DNA from: Ruegeria sp. HKCCD7303
GTDB taxonomy: Bacteria; Pseudomonadota; Alphaproteobacteria; Rhodobacterales; Rhodobacteraceae
DNA: 64,000 nucleotides
Direction of reading: 5' to 3'
Assembly: GCF_013111185.1 (NCBI RefSeq)
Contig: NZ_WVRE01000006.1
Span: 230,684 to 294,683 of the forward strand
Each line of letters begins with the position of its first letter. Within the stretch, counting starts at the first letter, position 1. The notes below the pieces were generated by a model that had not been told where the DNA came from, ran no database searches, and saw only the letters and a list, made by a program, of their open reading frames with translations. The position numbers and the translations under genes were made by a program. Of this stretch, positions 56,109 to 64,000 are shown piece by piece.

Positions 56109-59100
56109 TTAACTCGCTACTCCTTCGAGCTTTGACCTTAGGGAAACCATACTCAATTTCTGTGAAATTGCCAACGCTTCCCCTTCCAGTTGAAACGCCT
56201 GTTCCACATCAGCCGGGCGGCCGCGTTGTCTTAGTGCAGTAGCATATGCCGTCTTGCTGTGCGCGACCCAAGGAGGGCATTTCATGCGCGTGTCAATTTC
56301 TATTGCCTTCTGGAACATCGTCTCAGCCACATCCCAGTCCTTCAGAACCGTACCCAGACTTCCGAGGCGTCGCGCAGCTGCGCCAGTGCATACTGTCGTG
56401 GCCCCAGCGGTGATCGTCAGTTCTTCGTAAGGAGCAAGCATTTTATAGAGCGTCTTGGCGTGTTCTTGATGCTGAATGGCGACACATATGTCGGCCAGAT
56501 AGGACAAAGTCGTTGAATACATGGCGTCTGGTGGAAGATCGAAGCCATTGGCAGCCATTTCATTCAGTATTCGTTCGGCCGGTTCTTTGTATCCAAGCTC
56601 AGCAGCGATAAGACCAAAACCGGGCTTCCATGAAATGTCTTCGGGGCTGTCTGTCATCAGTTGCTTAATCACAGGCGCAACCTCGTGCAGTCGGTTTTGC
56701 TCGCGGCGAATGGTGAACATCTGAACCCCGAAGACGCCCTCTACATGTTCCCCATGGGTCTTCCGACCGATCTTGACCGCCTCGGTGGCATGTTTCTCAG
56801 CTTGCTCAAAATCGCCGTCCATTATTGCAACCATGGCGCGTGCGTGTTTCTGAACCCAATAGAGTTGCAGATGATTGTCCTTTTCCGAAATCTCAGTGAG
56901 CAATTCCAGTGAATGGTCCATCAACGCGCGGTCTGCCATCTCGGCACCCACAAACAGGCTGAGAGTGCGATCTCGCCCTTGATCGATGCTGCCAAGATGC
57001 TCGGCCACACCATGCATAGCCTCCAGGTTTTCGCGCCAATGGTGGGCGTCTCTTCCCTTCCGCGCAACAAATGGGGCCCCGAAATGCATCATCATTACCG
57101 AGAACTGAGATTTATAATCACCCAGTTTTGCAGCCAGTTCCATGGATTGCTGGCCGTAGCGCGCCCCTTCGGAAAATTGACCGACGAACATGTGGGCGCG
57201 TGCAAGCTGGCTCATCAATCTACACCGACGGACTTTGTCATTCTCGGGCAAATCCCTCAGTGCACTATCGCAGAGATCAATTGCCTCACCGTGCCTTTCG
57301 CTGGACATCATACATGAGTCAGCGAAGTGGTTGGCCGCGTCAGCGGCCAGCTCTACGTTATGCAAGGCACGGGCTGCGTTGGAAGCGTCCTTCAGAACCG
57401 CTATACCTTCGGGCAATTGGCCCAGGCTGTCATGGCTGCGACCAACCAGGATCTTGCTTTTGATCAATTCTGAATCAGAGTCTGAGTCTAGGTTTTCAGC
57501 AGCTCGTAGAGTTTCCTTAGCGTTGGTCATCGCTTCCTGGCTGGCAGATCGCGCCAACGCCATTTCTGTCGCAATCTGCCATTTTTCGAACGCAGCCCCC
57601 CAATCCTCAGCTTCTGAAAGGTGGCGGGCGACCAGTTCGGGACGTCGCTCGATCTCAGCGGACCGTGTTCGTATCAACGCACGCGCCACGTCTGCATGTT
57701 GCTGTTTTCGGGTCGAGCTCAGCATGGACTGATAGGCGGTATCGCGAATAAGGGCATGACGGAATACAAAATGCCCACGATTGTGACCGCTTTCGAAGAT
57801 TATGCCGGTTCGAGAAAGCTCTTCGAGGCATTTGTTGATATCAGAATCCGCAATGCGCATCGCCGCATTCAATATGCTCGGCTCAAATTCTCGGCCCATT
57901 ACAGAACCTGTAAGTGCGACTTGTTTTGCCTCGGGCGAAACCGCGTCGAGACGCGCCATCAACGCGCCTTTCAAAGACGACGGTATATGGATTTGCCCGT
58001 GCTCTCCCGCCTCGACAATCGCTCGGGTCAGCTCTTCCACGAACAAAGGTACACCATCGGTCTTTTCAATGATCGTAGCAATCAGGGCATCATCCGGTTT
58101 CTTGCCTGTAATGTTTTCGACAAGGTTTGAGACATGCGCAGAATCGAACCGGCGCAATACCAGAGACTGAACGTGCGTGTCCCCGTCGTCTCGAGCCAGT
58201 TCCCACCCGGGTCTGTGGGTTATCAGGATCATCAGAGGAAGATCGGTGCAGATCGATTTAAACCGCTCCAACAAGGCTTGGGTGGAAGGATCGATCCAAT
58301 GAGCATCTTCGACGCACAGAATAACCGGGCGCACGCTTGATCGCACTTGCACGGTGTGGATCAAAGTTTGGATTGTTATGTCGCGCTGCTCCTGCGGTGA
58401 CATCTCGAGCACCTTTTGGGCGAGCGCACTACGAGGTGCGACCAACGCTGCAAAGACAGGCAGAACTTGTTCCCAGTCCAGCCCGCGCCGCCCTTCAAGC
58501 ATATTCCGAACATGTTCAAGGATCAGATTGTCGTCGAACCCCGGTTCGACCCCAGCGTCCTGAGAAATTCGTTGGGCAACCGGATGAAAGGGGCTACTGC
58601 TGAGATAAGGGGAACAGTTCAGTCTTATGACATCGGCTTGGTCGCTTGCGGCGATGTCAGCAAGAAATTCTTCTGTAAGTCGCGATTTTCCAATCCCGGG
58701 TTCACCAGACAGCAGAACAACCTCTCCGTGACCATTCTGAGCACGTTGCCATGATTGCAGTAGTATCCCTTTTTCGTAGTCGCGGCCAATCATCGCGCTG
58801 GCGGCATCATCGCGATGTGAAGCTCGAAACCGGCTTTCCGCACTGCGCTCAGACACCACTTTCAACAGAGTACGTGGTTCAGCAAAACCCTTTAGCTCTG
58901 TCTTCCCAAGGGGTTGAAATTCAAATATCCGATGCAAGGCTGTCTCGGTTTCCTCCACGGACAATACGACCGAGTTTGGTTCTGCATGTTCCTGAATCCG
59001 CGCCGCAAGATTGACGACCGGGCCAGTCATAGCCCCTTCTTCATATGTGTTTTCGCCGATGGTATCGCCGACCACGACATCGCCGCTTGCAACACCTAGC

Positions 59101-59690
59101 CTCACCGACAAGCGCTCTCCGTCCGGTGTATTGAGTTCCCCGACGCGTCGAACAGATTCAAGACCGGCTTTTATCGCCCGAATTGCGTGATCTTCGTAAG
59201 CCCTCGGCCAGCCAAAAAACACAAGAAGACCGTCTCCCAGATATTTTGCAACGTAGCCGCCATACCGACTGACGGCTCCGGCAACGGCGTCTTGGTAGTT
59301 CTGCAGCAAGCCCCGCATGTCTTCGGGATCAAGCCGATTGGTGAGTTCCGTCGAACCGACCAGATCGGCAAACAAAACCGTTACGTGACGCCTCTCTGCA
59401 GTGACCGGTTCACTATGCTTCCGTTTAAGCAGATCATCACTTTGCGCATTATCTGAGGTGGGCGCTTGTTCACGAGCTGCTTGTGATGACGAGGTTACGT
59501 GCTGTTGATCGGCGCGTTCGTGGATTGCAGCGAGGATGATCTTGCGATGACCAAGGCTCACCCCGAGCTCTTTTAAATCGTCGCCAGACAGTAGTGGTAA
59601 AACACGCGCATCAATATCGTTTTCCGCAAAAACATCTGCGTACTGACTCAGGTCGAGATCATTTAACCACTGGTCTATTTCAGCCGACAT
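56109..59690 (-). CDS. SAM-domain class III adenylate cyclase with AAA ATPase and TPR region
   Basis: 1193 residues. Order: SAM domain 1-60; class III cyclase about 98-285 with metal Asp109 (FADLVGST) and Asp153 (YLGDG), adenine-selecting Lys149, and transition-state Asn227/Arg231 (VNLAARIQ), all intact so it should make cAMP; P-loop GEPGIGKS 329-336 in an AAA_16 domain; then TPR-like helical repeats to the end. A cytosolic signalling protein that couples an ATPase/TPR sensor to cyclase output. Its start overlaps the upstream 109-residue gene by 16 bases. Confidence 0.9.
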   Translation of the reverse strand: MSAEIDQWLNDLDLSQYADVFAENDIDARVLPLLSGDDLKELGVSLGHRKIILAAIHERADQQHVTSSSQAAREQAPTSDNAQSDDLLKRKHSEPVTAERRHVTVLFADLVGSTELTNRLDPEDMRGLLQNYQDAVAGAVSRYGGYVAKYLGDGLLVFFGWPRAYEDHAIRAIKAGLESVRRVGELNTPDGERLSVRLGVASGDVVVGDTIGENTYEEGAMTGPVVNLAARIQEHAEPNSVVLSVEETETALHRIFEFQPLGKTELKGFAEPRTLLKVVSERSAESRFRASHRDDAASAMIGRDYEKGILLQSWQRAQNGHGEVVLLSGEPGIGKSRLTEEFLADIAASDQADVIRLNCSPYLSSSPFHPVAQRISQDAGVEPGFDDNLILEHVRNMLEGRRGLDWEQVLPVFAALVAPRSALAQKVLEMSPQEQRDITIQTLIHTVQVRSSVRPVILCVEDAHWIDPSTQALLERFKSICTDLPLMILITHRPGWELARDDGDTHVQSLVLRRFDSAHVSNLVENITGKKPDDALIATIIEKTDGVPLFVEELTRAIVEAGEHGQIHIPSSLKGALMARLDAVSPEAKQVALTGSVMGREFEPSILNAAMRIADSDINKCLEELSRTGIIFESGHNRGHFVFRHALIRDTAYQSMLSSTRKQQHADVARALIRTRSAEIERRPELVARHLSEAEDWGAAFEKWQIATEMALARSASQEAMTNAKETLRAAENLDSDSDSELIKSKILVGRSHDSLGQLPEGIAVLKDASNAARALHNVELAADAANHFADSCMMSSERHGEAIDLCDSALRDLPENDKVRRCRLMSQLARAHMFVGQFSEGARYGQQSMELAAKLGDYKSQFSVMMMHFGAPFVARKGRDAHHWRENLEAMHGVAEHLGSIDQGRDRTLSLFVGAEMADRALMDHSLELLTEISEKDNHLQLYWVQKHARAMVAIMDGDFEQAEKHATEAVKIGRKTHGEHVEGVFGVQMFTIRREQNRLHEVAPVIKQLMTDSPEDISWKPGFGLIAAELGYKEPAERILNEMAANGFDLPPDAMYSTTLSYLADICVAIQHQEHAKTLYKMLAPYEELTITAGATTVCTGAAARRLGSLGTVLKDWDVAETMFQKAIEIDTRMKCPPWVAHSKTAYATALRQRGRPADVEQAFQLEGEALAISQKLSMVSLRSKLEGVAS

Positions 59691-60004
59691 CTTAGGATCA
59701 TGCTGAGATACGCTGCGCTAATCAAGAACTCTTCCTGTTTTGCGATGGCGGCCATCGGCACCTTGTTGATCCGCTCGCAAACCAATTTAAGGTCCAATAG
59801 CTGAGCGTCTTCGCGTGATACTACCTCGGTCGATATGTCTTTGAGAAGCTCGGTGTCGTAGGTGCAGACGAAAGGTTCCGGATTGGCGCATTGAAAGACT
59901 GTGACCTTGGCTTCGCTGTCCCGTTCTAGCCGCATGGCGACGCTATTGTGGTCAGTCAACATTTCCTGACCTTGTACGTTCACGGAGCCAACATTGAAGG
60001 TCAT
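59675..60004 (-). CDS. Unknown small protein upstream of the cyclase
   Basis: 109 residues, or 95 if translation starts at ATG 59962. No membrane helix or signal peptide. Contains VFQCANPEPFVCTYDTELL and a helical C-terminus. The layout is a little like DUF1488 proteins but not enough to assign. It overlaps the cyclase start by 16 bases, so it is co-translated and may feed into the cyclase. Confidence 0.6.
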   Translation of the reverse strand: MTFNVGSVNVQGQEMLTDHNSVAMRLERDSEAKVTVFQCANPEPFVCTYDTELLKDISTEVVSREDAQLLDLKLVCERINKVPMAAIAKQEEFLISAAYLSMILRCRLK

Positions 60005-60145
60005 CCTAGCAATTGGGGGCGAGCGTGTTTACAACACAACGGTTTCGGTTCGTTGGCTTGTCTTCTGAAGCCTCTTCCATATCGTTTGATTGATCTTCCC
60101 GTATCGGTAGGATGGATTAACCTTCAAAACTGTTTGGGGTTCAGA

Positions 60146-60646
60146 ATGTACAGGTATGTGTTGACAACATTGGCTTTGTGTTATGCAAGCTTACTTCAAG
60201 CTGCTGGTATGGAACGCTGGGGTGAATCCGGCGATTGGACAATCCTGATTGATCCCGAAAAGGGCAACGGCTGCCTTGCGTGGAAACCGTTTGAAGGTGA
60301 CATGACCGTTGAAATTGGCGCAGCGCCCAATCAGGCTGGCGGGTTCTTTGCGGCCTACAATCCCGCCTGGGTTCAAATCGAGGACGGGGCGACCGGGATC
60401 GTACAGTTCGATTTTGGTGATGCGAGATTCGAAGGCGAAGCGGTGGGTGTCTTCAAGAATGGTGTGCCCGGTGGCTACGCCTTTTTCGACAACCCGGCGT
60501 TTGTAACTGAATTCGGAAAGCGTCAAAGCGTCACGATTATTGGCGAAAGCGGGACCGAGATAGAGCTTGATCTCAGCGGGTCTGCAAAAGCCATCGAGGC
60601 GGTTCTGACATGTCAGGCCGAGCAGCCTGAACCATTAAAGAACTAG
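60146..60646 (+). CDS. Small secreted protein of unknown family (paralogue of 26833-27363)
   Basis: 166 residues from ATG at 60146 with a signal peptide (1-19, cleaved after LQA). Mature part: RWGESGDWTILIDPEKGNGC, GGFFAAYNPAW, GGYAFFDNPAFVTEF, then KAIEAVLTCQAEQ. The WGE-W-I-D-G-C start, GGY-N-FV middle and KAIEA-C-EQ end follow the same order as the protein at 26833. Two Cys at the same relative places. Function unknown; its stop is 11 bases from the convergent asmA-like gene. Confidence 0.75.
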   Translation: MYRYVLTTLALCYASLLQAAGMERWGESGDWTILIDPEKGNGCLAWKPFEGDMTVEIGAAPNQAGGFFAAYNPAWVQIEDGATGIVQFDFGDARFEGEAVGVFKNGVPGGYAFFDNPAFVTEFGKRQSVTIIGESGTEIELDLSGSAKAIEAVLTCQAEQPEPLKN

Positions 60647-60657
60647 GTCGCGTCCTG

Positions 60658-63402
60658 CTATTGCAATTGATTGATGTCCGGCACACAGGGTTGCCTGTCG
60701 ACAGGCATAGCATCAGCGCCTTCCGGGGCCTTGTTCCTTGACCCACCCACGTCCAGTTTGAACTTTGGCGACGAAAGCTGGCCAGTCACATCAAAGGGCC
60801 ACGCGCTTCGGGATAGCGGTTTGCCAACGCGACGGGGCTCTGCTCTGATCGCTATGCTATCGTTCAGCCAGTCCACTTGTCCCCTGGCCACCAATTGAAC
60901 CGATCCCGTTTCAATGACGATGGAGTTTGAACTGACCCGCCCGGCCTGAATATCAACCGGGGCTACCACACAAGTGATGTCGGTGTAGCCTTGTCTGAAC
61001 TCCTCTGAAAACAGCCACGGGAATATGCCCAGCCCGGCTAACTCCAGTAGACTGGTACTAATGTAACCTTGCGACATCGACAAAGACGCATTGCCGCGCA
61101 TCGAGTTGACGAAGGCCTTGCCCGAGGCGGGGCTGCCAGAAACGTTGAACTCACCACTCAAACGCCCGTAGGCATCAATACCAATCCCCAGTTCATCAAG
61201 GATTTCACCGAATTCCCATCCCGAGGTTGATCCTGACAACGAAAGCCAATCAGGTGAGTCAATCAGATCCATCACCGCCCGCAGGCTGAAGTTTCCGCCA
61301 CCATAAGCCATCTGAAGAGGTCCGAAATCCACGGTTCCGTCTTTGGCAGACAATTGGCTTGAAACAGATGTTACGCCTTGCTGGCCTACAATCTCTTTGA
61401 AATCGATCTGCACCTCAACATCAGCCTCTTTCAGTACACGTTGTACATCCAAAAGATCGGCAGGTTTCCCTTTCTCCTTTGGCAACACCAAGGGCTGAAC
61501 GTCTGTCTCCTTGGGCAAAACCAGAGGCTGAACTTCGGGTTCAGGTTCTTGTGAGGCCTCGCCTACCAGGCCTTTCAGTTGGTCCAGCACGGCGGTCAGG
61601 TTCTTCAGGTCGTTGAGATCGAGCCTCTCGCTCGTAATGTTGCCACGGACGACGGATGCACCTTCGGGAAACCGCGCATCCAAAGCCGCAAGAAGATCGG
61701 AAGACCCGGCTTCGAACTTGATTGCGGCATCAAAGTCCTCACCCTGCCTGGAGGTTTCAGCATCGATAGCCATTGCGCCAATCTCGATGGGTTGCAGGTT
61801 GAGTGCGGTGAGAAACTGGGCGCTGTCGTCGACGTCCAGTTTCACGTCGAAATCGAGACCGGCCAGCCCTTTTAGCTCGTTGACGGATAGTGCGAGATCA
61901 AGCGCCCAGAGATCGGTGCCATAGTTGGTAGCATTAAACCTATTGAGTGAAACCGGCCCGCCCGCATTGGATATGTTGAAATCGGCCTTGATGCCGCCGA
62001 ACTGGTCGACAAAGCCTTCATCTAGGTTCGGTAATATCAGTTTAGCGGGCCCGTCGAGCATACCATCAAAAGTTACGTCCTGAAGTTGGAGCAGATCGAG
62101 GATTTCACCTTCGGCTTTCAGGACCGGCTCCTCGATCGGTCCGGCTTGTAGCGCAATGCCCAGCATGGCCAGGCGACCGTCGGGCATGCGACGTATGCTT
62201 TCGATGGATGCTGGCCCAATCACGTCCAGCCCCTGGTCGAATGCGTTGGTTTTAAACAGTAGTTTCTCGAACTCGAAAGACGCCAGAGATCCCACCATGT
62301 GCATCTCAAACCCCGAGAACTTCAGGTCCTGGAAGCTCTTTGCCGCGCTCGGCGGCTGTCCCTCAGGGTGAAGGCGGGCATCAAAGATCAGATCGACGCC
62401 CTGAGCGGTGTAAAGGTCATCTATCGAACCCTCAGCTTCGAGTTTCTGTCCATCCTCAAGATTTATGGTGGTCGCAAAGCTTTCGATCTTGAGCGCATCC
62501 TGGGACACAAGCTCTGCCTGAAACTGGCCGTTGCCTTCCAGAACACGATCTAACCCAACGACTTCGAGAAAATCGCCAAATTCACCGGTGTCCATCTCCA
62601 AGACCGCGCGATAACCGCCACCTTCGTCTTCCGCCAATGGCTGACCATCGTAGCTTACCGTCATTTCCCCAAAACTGGCGTGCGTCGTAAACGGCGCGCC
62701 GCGAGGGTAGTCGCCTTCGATTTCGAAACCCTGACCGTTGACAGAGCCCGTCCCCGAAACCCTTGTGTTCTGCCCGCCATACAATTGTTCCAGGGCAAGA
62801 GATTGGAGGTCGAAAACAAAGGCAAACCCCGAAGCCTGGTCATCTATGTTCAATCCGATGGACGTAAAGCTCACGTTCTTGTCGCTCAAAAACGTAAGGA
62901 TGCCTTTGTTTTCCGCGCCTTCGTCATCGGACTCGCGAACCTCTATCGACGTTTCCAGAGTTTCTTCTGCCGCGATGCTTTCGGGTTCAGAATTTGGTGC
63001 TGAATGGCCCTTGAGCCAGCTTGTCGTGCCATCAGCCGCAGTTAGAAAATTTGCTTGCAGGCCATCTACAACCAGATTGTCAAAGTGAAGGCGCCCATTG
63101 GCCAAAGCGGCAATATCCAACTCCAATTCCAGCCGATTTAACTCTGCAAGTGAGGTATCTTCCATTGAAAGGCTTGGGATCACCACGCCGCCGACATAAA
63201 TGTGGGTAATGCGGCCCGCCGCGATGCGCACATCGTCGTTGACCAATAGTGGTCGGTTGATTTGTTCCGAAAGAACCTGTTCTACAAGTTCACGCCGCAT
63301 ATCCGAGAACATTGGAGCCGCAAGCAACAGCCAAACAAAAGCGACTGCTGCGAATGCCAGAAATGCGACTGTGCCTATTATTCTAAATAACCAGGTCCTC
63401 AT
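60658..63402 (-). CDS. AsmA-family protein
   Basis: 914 residues from ATG at 63402, which has CAGGGAAG upstream; an in-frame GTG at 63480 would add 26 residues without a leader. One N-terminal membrane helix (4-28) and a very long beta-helical periplasmic region typical of AsmA/TamB-like lipid-transfer proteins, ending with a proline-poor SIAIRAEPRRVGKPLS segment. The central linker has a short repeat (VQPLVLPKE twice). AsmA-like proteins move phospholipids across the periplasm or affect outer-membrane assembly. Monocistronic. Confidence 0.85.
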   Translation of the reverse strand: MRTWLFRIIGTVAFLAFAAVAFVWLLLAAPMFSDMRRELVEQVLSEQINRPLLVNDDVRIAAGRITHIYVGGVVIPSLSMEDTSLAELNRLELELDIAALANGRLHFDNLVVDGLQANFLTAADGTTSWLKGHSAPNSEPESIAAEETLETSIEVRESDDEGAENKGILTFLSDKNVSFTSIGLNIDDQASGFAFVFDLQSLALEQLYGGQNTRVSGTGSVNGQGFEIEGDYPRGAPFTTHASFGEMTVSYDGQPLAEDEGGGYRAVLEMDTGEFGDFLEVVGLDRVLEGNGQFQAELVSQDALKIESFATTINLEDGQKLEAEGSIDDLYTAQGVDLIFDARLHPEGQPPSAAKSFQDLKFSGFEMHMVGSLASFEFEKLLFKTNAFDQGLDVIGPASIESIRRMPDGRLAMLGIALQAGPIEEPVLKAEGEILDLLQLQDVTFDGMLDGPAKLILPNLDEGFVDQFGGIKADFNISNAGGPVSLNRFNATNYGTDLWALDLALSVNELKGLAGLDFDVKLDVDDSAQFLTALNLQPIEIGAMAIDAETSRQGEDFDAAIKFEAGSSDLLAALDARFPEGASVVRGNITSERLDLNDLKNLTAVLDQLKGLVGEASQEPEPEVQPLVLPKETDVQPLVLPKEKGKPADLLDVQRVLKEADVEVQIDFKEIVGQQGVTSVSSQLSAKDGTVDFGPLQMAYGGGNFSLRAVMDLIDSPDWLSLSGSTSGWEFGEILDELGIGIDAYGRLSGEFNVSGSPASGKAFVNSMRGNASLSMSQGYISTSLLELAGLGIFPWLFSEEFRQGYTDITCVVAPVDIQAGRVSSNSIVIETGSVQLVARGQVDWLNDSIAIRAEPRRVGKPLSRSAWPFDVTGQLSSPKFKLDVGGSRNKAPEGADAMPVDRQPCVPDINQLQ
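61474..61533 (-). repeat. Short coding repeat in the AsmA-like gene
   Basis: Two copies of a unit encoding VQPLVLPKE with two linker residues, in a Glu/Pro-rich linker of the AsmA-like protein. Confidence 0.6.
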
Positions 63403-63507
63403 TCGCTTCCCTGTCGTCGTTACATTGTTCAGTCTATCTGCAATTTTGAGATCGCCAAGCCTGCTGGCAGGTTGGTTCACAAATATGAAGGTAACGCTCT
63501 AGGCATT

Positions 63508-63636
63508 TCATGCCCAGAGATCCAAAGCTGTAAGGATTCGAGCATCCCGTTCGTTTGGGTCCTCACGGAAATGAAACACCCCGTCTTCGACCCACGCTGT
63601 CCAATAGGTCAAAAGGACCAGTGTTGGCTCGGGTAG
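63508..63636 (-). pseudogene. C-terminal relic of an L,D-transpeptidase
   Basis: A 42-codon fragment with a stop before it (TGA at 63637-63639) and its own TGA end. LPEPTLVLLTYWTAWVEDG followed by FHFREDP matches the conserved C-terminus of YcbB/LdtD-type murein L,D-transpeptidases (LPKPVPVxxTYxTAW pattern). The catalytic Cys domain is missing, so only the tail of a lost gene remains. It lies between asmA and the fMet tRNA. Confidence 0.7.
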
Positions 63637-63766
63637 TCACTCACAGATCGATCAAGTCAGCGATTTGGCAGGAACCCCAGATTGCTGCTGAACGTTACAT
63701 TTCTTCTGTTGCAGAGAAGTTATCTGCGTTTATGTCCCGGAAATACGGGGCAATTTGATCGCCATG

Positions 63767-63801
63767 GTTAAAAAAAAGCAAAGCCCGTCGATGAGACGGG
63801 C
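63767..63801 (-). terminator. Minus-strand intrinsic terminator
   Basis: GCCCGTC pairs with GACGGGC around a GATGA loop. On the minus strand it leads into TTTGCTTTTTTTT. It probably ends the tRNA-fMet transcript, after reading through the tRNA relic. Confidence 0.7.
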
Positions 63802-63841
63802 ATTCTTAACGACGACAATTCGCTAGATTTGTTTACGTGAT

Positions 63842-63884
63842 TAGGGTTTGCACCTCTGAGCTTCGGGTTACGAGGCTGACGGTG
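63842..63884 (-). pseudogene. Decayed tRNA-fMet copy
   Basis: 43 bases match the anticodon-T-arm part of the intact initiator tRNA at 63958-64000 in about 33 positions, in the same orientation. The anticodon reads CGT rather than CAT, the T-loop GGTGCAAACCC has lost the invariant TTC, and no acceptor or D-arm remains. A tandem duplicate that has degraded. Confidence 0.65.
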
Positions 63885-63945
63885 TTAAGACGTTAAGCAA
63901 TTGATCCGGTGGATTTTTTGTAGATCGACCGGGCTGTTTGGATTT

Positions 63946-64000
63946 TGGTTGCGGGGAGAGGATTTGAACCTCTGACCTTCAGGTTATGAGCCTGACGAGC
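63946..64000 (-). tRNA. tRNA-fMet (CAT), 5' end beyond window
   Basis: The 3' two-thirds of the initiator tRNA: GTCAGGCTCATAACCTGAAGG anticodon arm, T-arm with GGTTCAAATCC, acceptor strand CCCCGCA and an encoded CCA at 63948-63946. The CTCATAA loop with the flanking AGG/CCT pairs fits initiator rather than elongator Met. The 5' half lies past the window end. Confidence 0.85.

Noticed and set aside
1..64000. CRISPR array, insertion sequence, integrase or prophage genes
   Set aside because: No regular direct repeats with spacers, transposase or integrase motifs or phage structural genes were seen on either strand.

Overview
The window is chromosomal DNA from a marine alphaproteobacterium of the Roseobacter group (Rhodobacteraceae), most likely Ruegeria or a close relative. 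The evidence is the gene content: COQ9, plant-type glutamate-cysteine ligase, UbiA, class I PPK2, the plain gene order of rpsU, hemE/hemC, pheS/pheT and uvrC, and above all a 192-residue cupin DMSP lyase (DddQ) whose active-site residues fall at the same positions as I recall for the Ruegeria lacuscaerulensis enzyme. Most genes are tightly packed, with many 4-base ATGA or GTGA stop/start overlaps.

Layout. 1-13 kb: a YHS protein, an outer-membrane beta-barrel, two MDR quinone oxidoreductases around a DUF2189 membrane protein, COQ9 divergent from rpsU, a leaderless CAP-domain protein with an acidic repeat, PPK2, a CPBP protease, an Lrp/AsnC regulator divergent from alanine dehydrogenase, an MscS channel, a glutathione transferase and YtoQ. 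13-26.5 kb: pheT and pheS separated by a secreted hydrolase and a small membrane protein; a coupled rsmE - unknown - unknown - gshA run; ubiA; an OmpA-family protein with a coiled-coil partner; a PLP sulfur-amino-acid enzyme. 26.5-40 kb: a small secreted protein, moaE-moaD-pgsA, an EamA transporter, uvrC with a coupled 44-codon leader ORF, a pteridine-reductase-like SDR, a Ca/Na antiporter, a zinc-ribbon mini-protein, an S49 peptidase, a two-gene ABC exporter, a CoA-transferase, and divergent hemE and hemC.

40-46.5 kb is the most distinctive part: six minus-strand genes, five of them joined by 4-base overlaps (class III aminotransferase, two enolase-superfamily enzymes, dddQ, an MDR reductase, a 75-residue ORF), read away from a divergent RpiR-type regulator. 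It looks like a DMSP-linked catabolic operon whose non-DddQ steps are not assigned.

46.9-63.9 kb lies between tRNA-Ser(GCT) and tRNA-fMet, whose 3' ends both face inward. It carries accessory genes: HupE/UreJ-like protein with an unknown 599-residue partner, a periplasmic metallo-beta-lactamase-fold enzyme, TetR regulator, arylsulfatase, a covalent-flavin oxidase, DUF4242, a 1193-residue SAM/cyclase/AAA/TPR protein, a second copy of the small secreted protein, and AsmA. The right edge of this region holds relics: an L,D-transpeptidase C-terminal fragment and a decayed copy of the fMet tRNA. No CRISPR array, insertion sequence, prophage or replication origin was seen.
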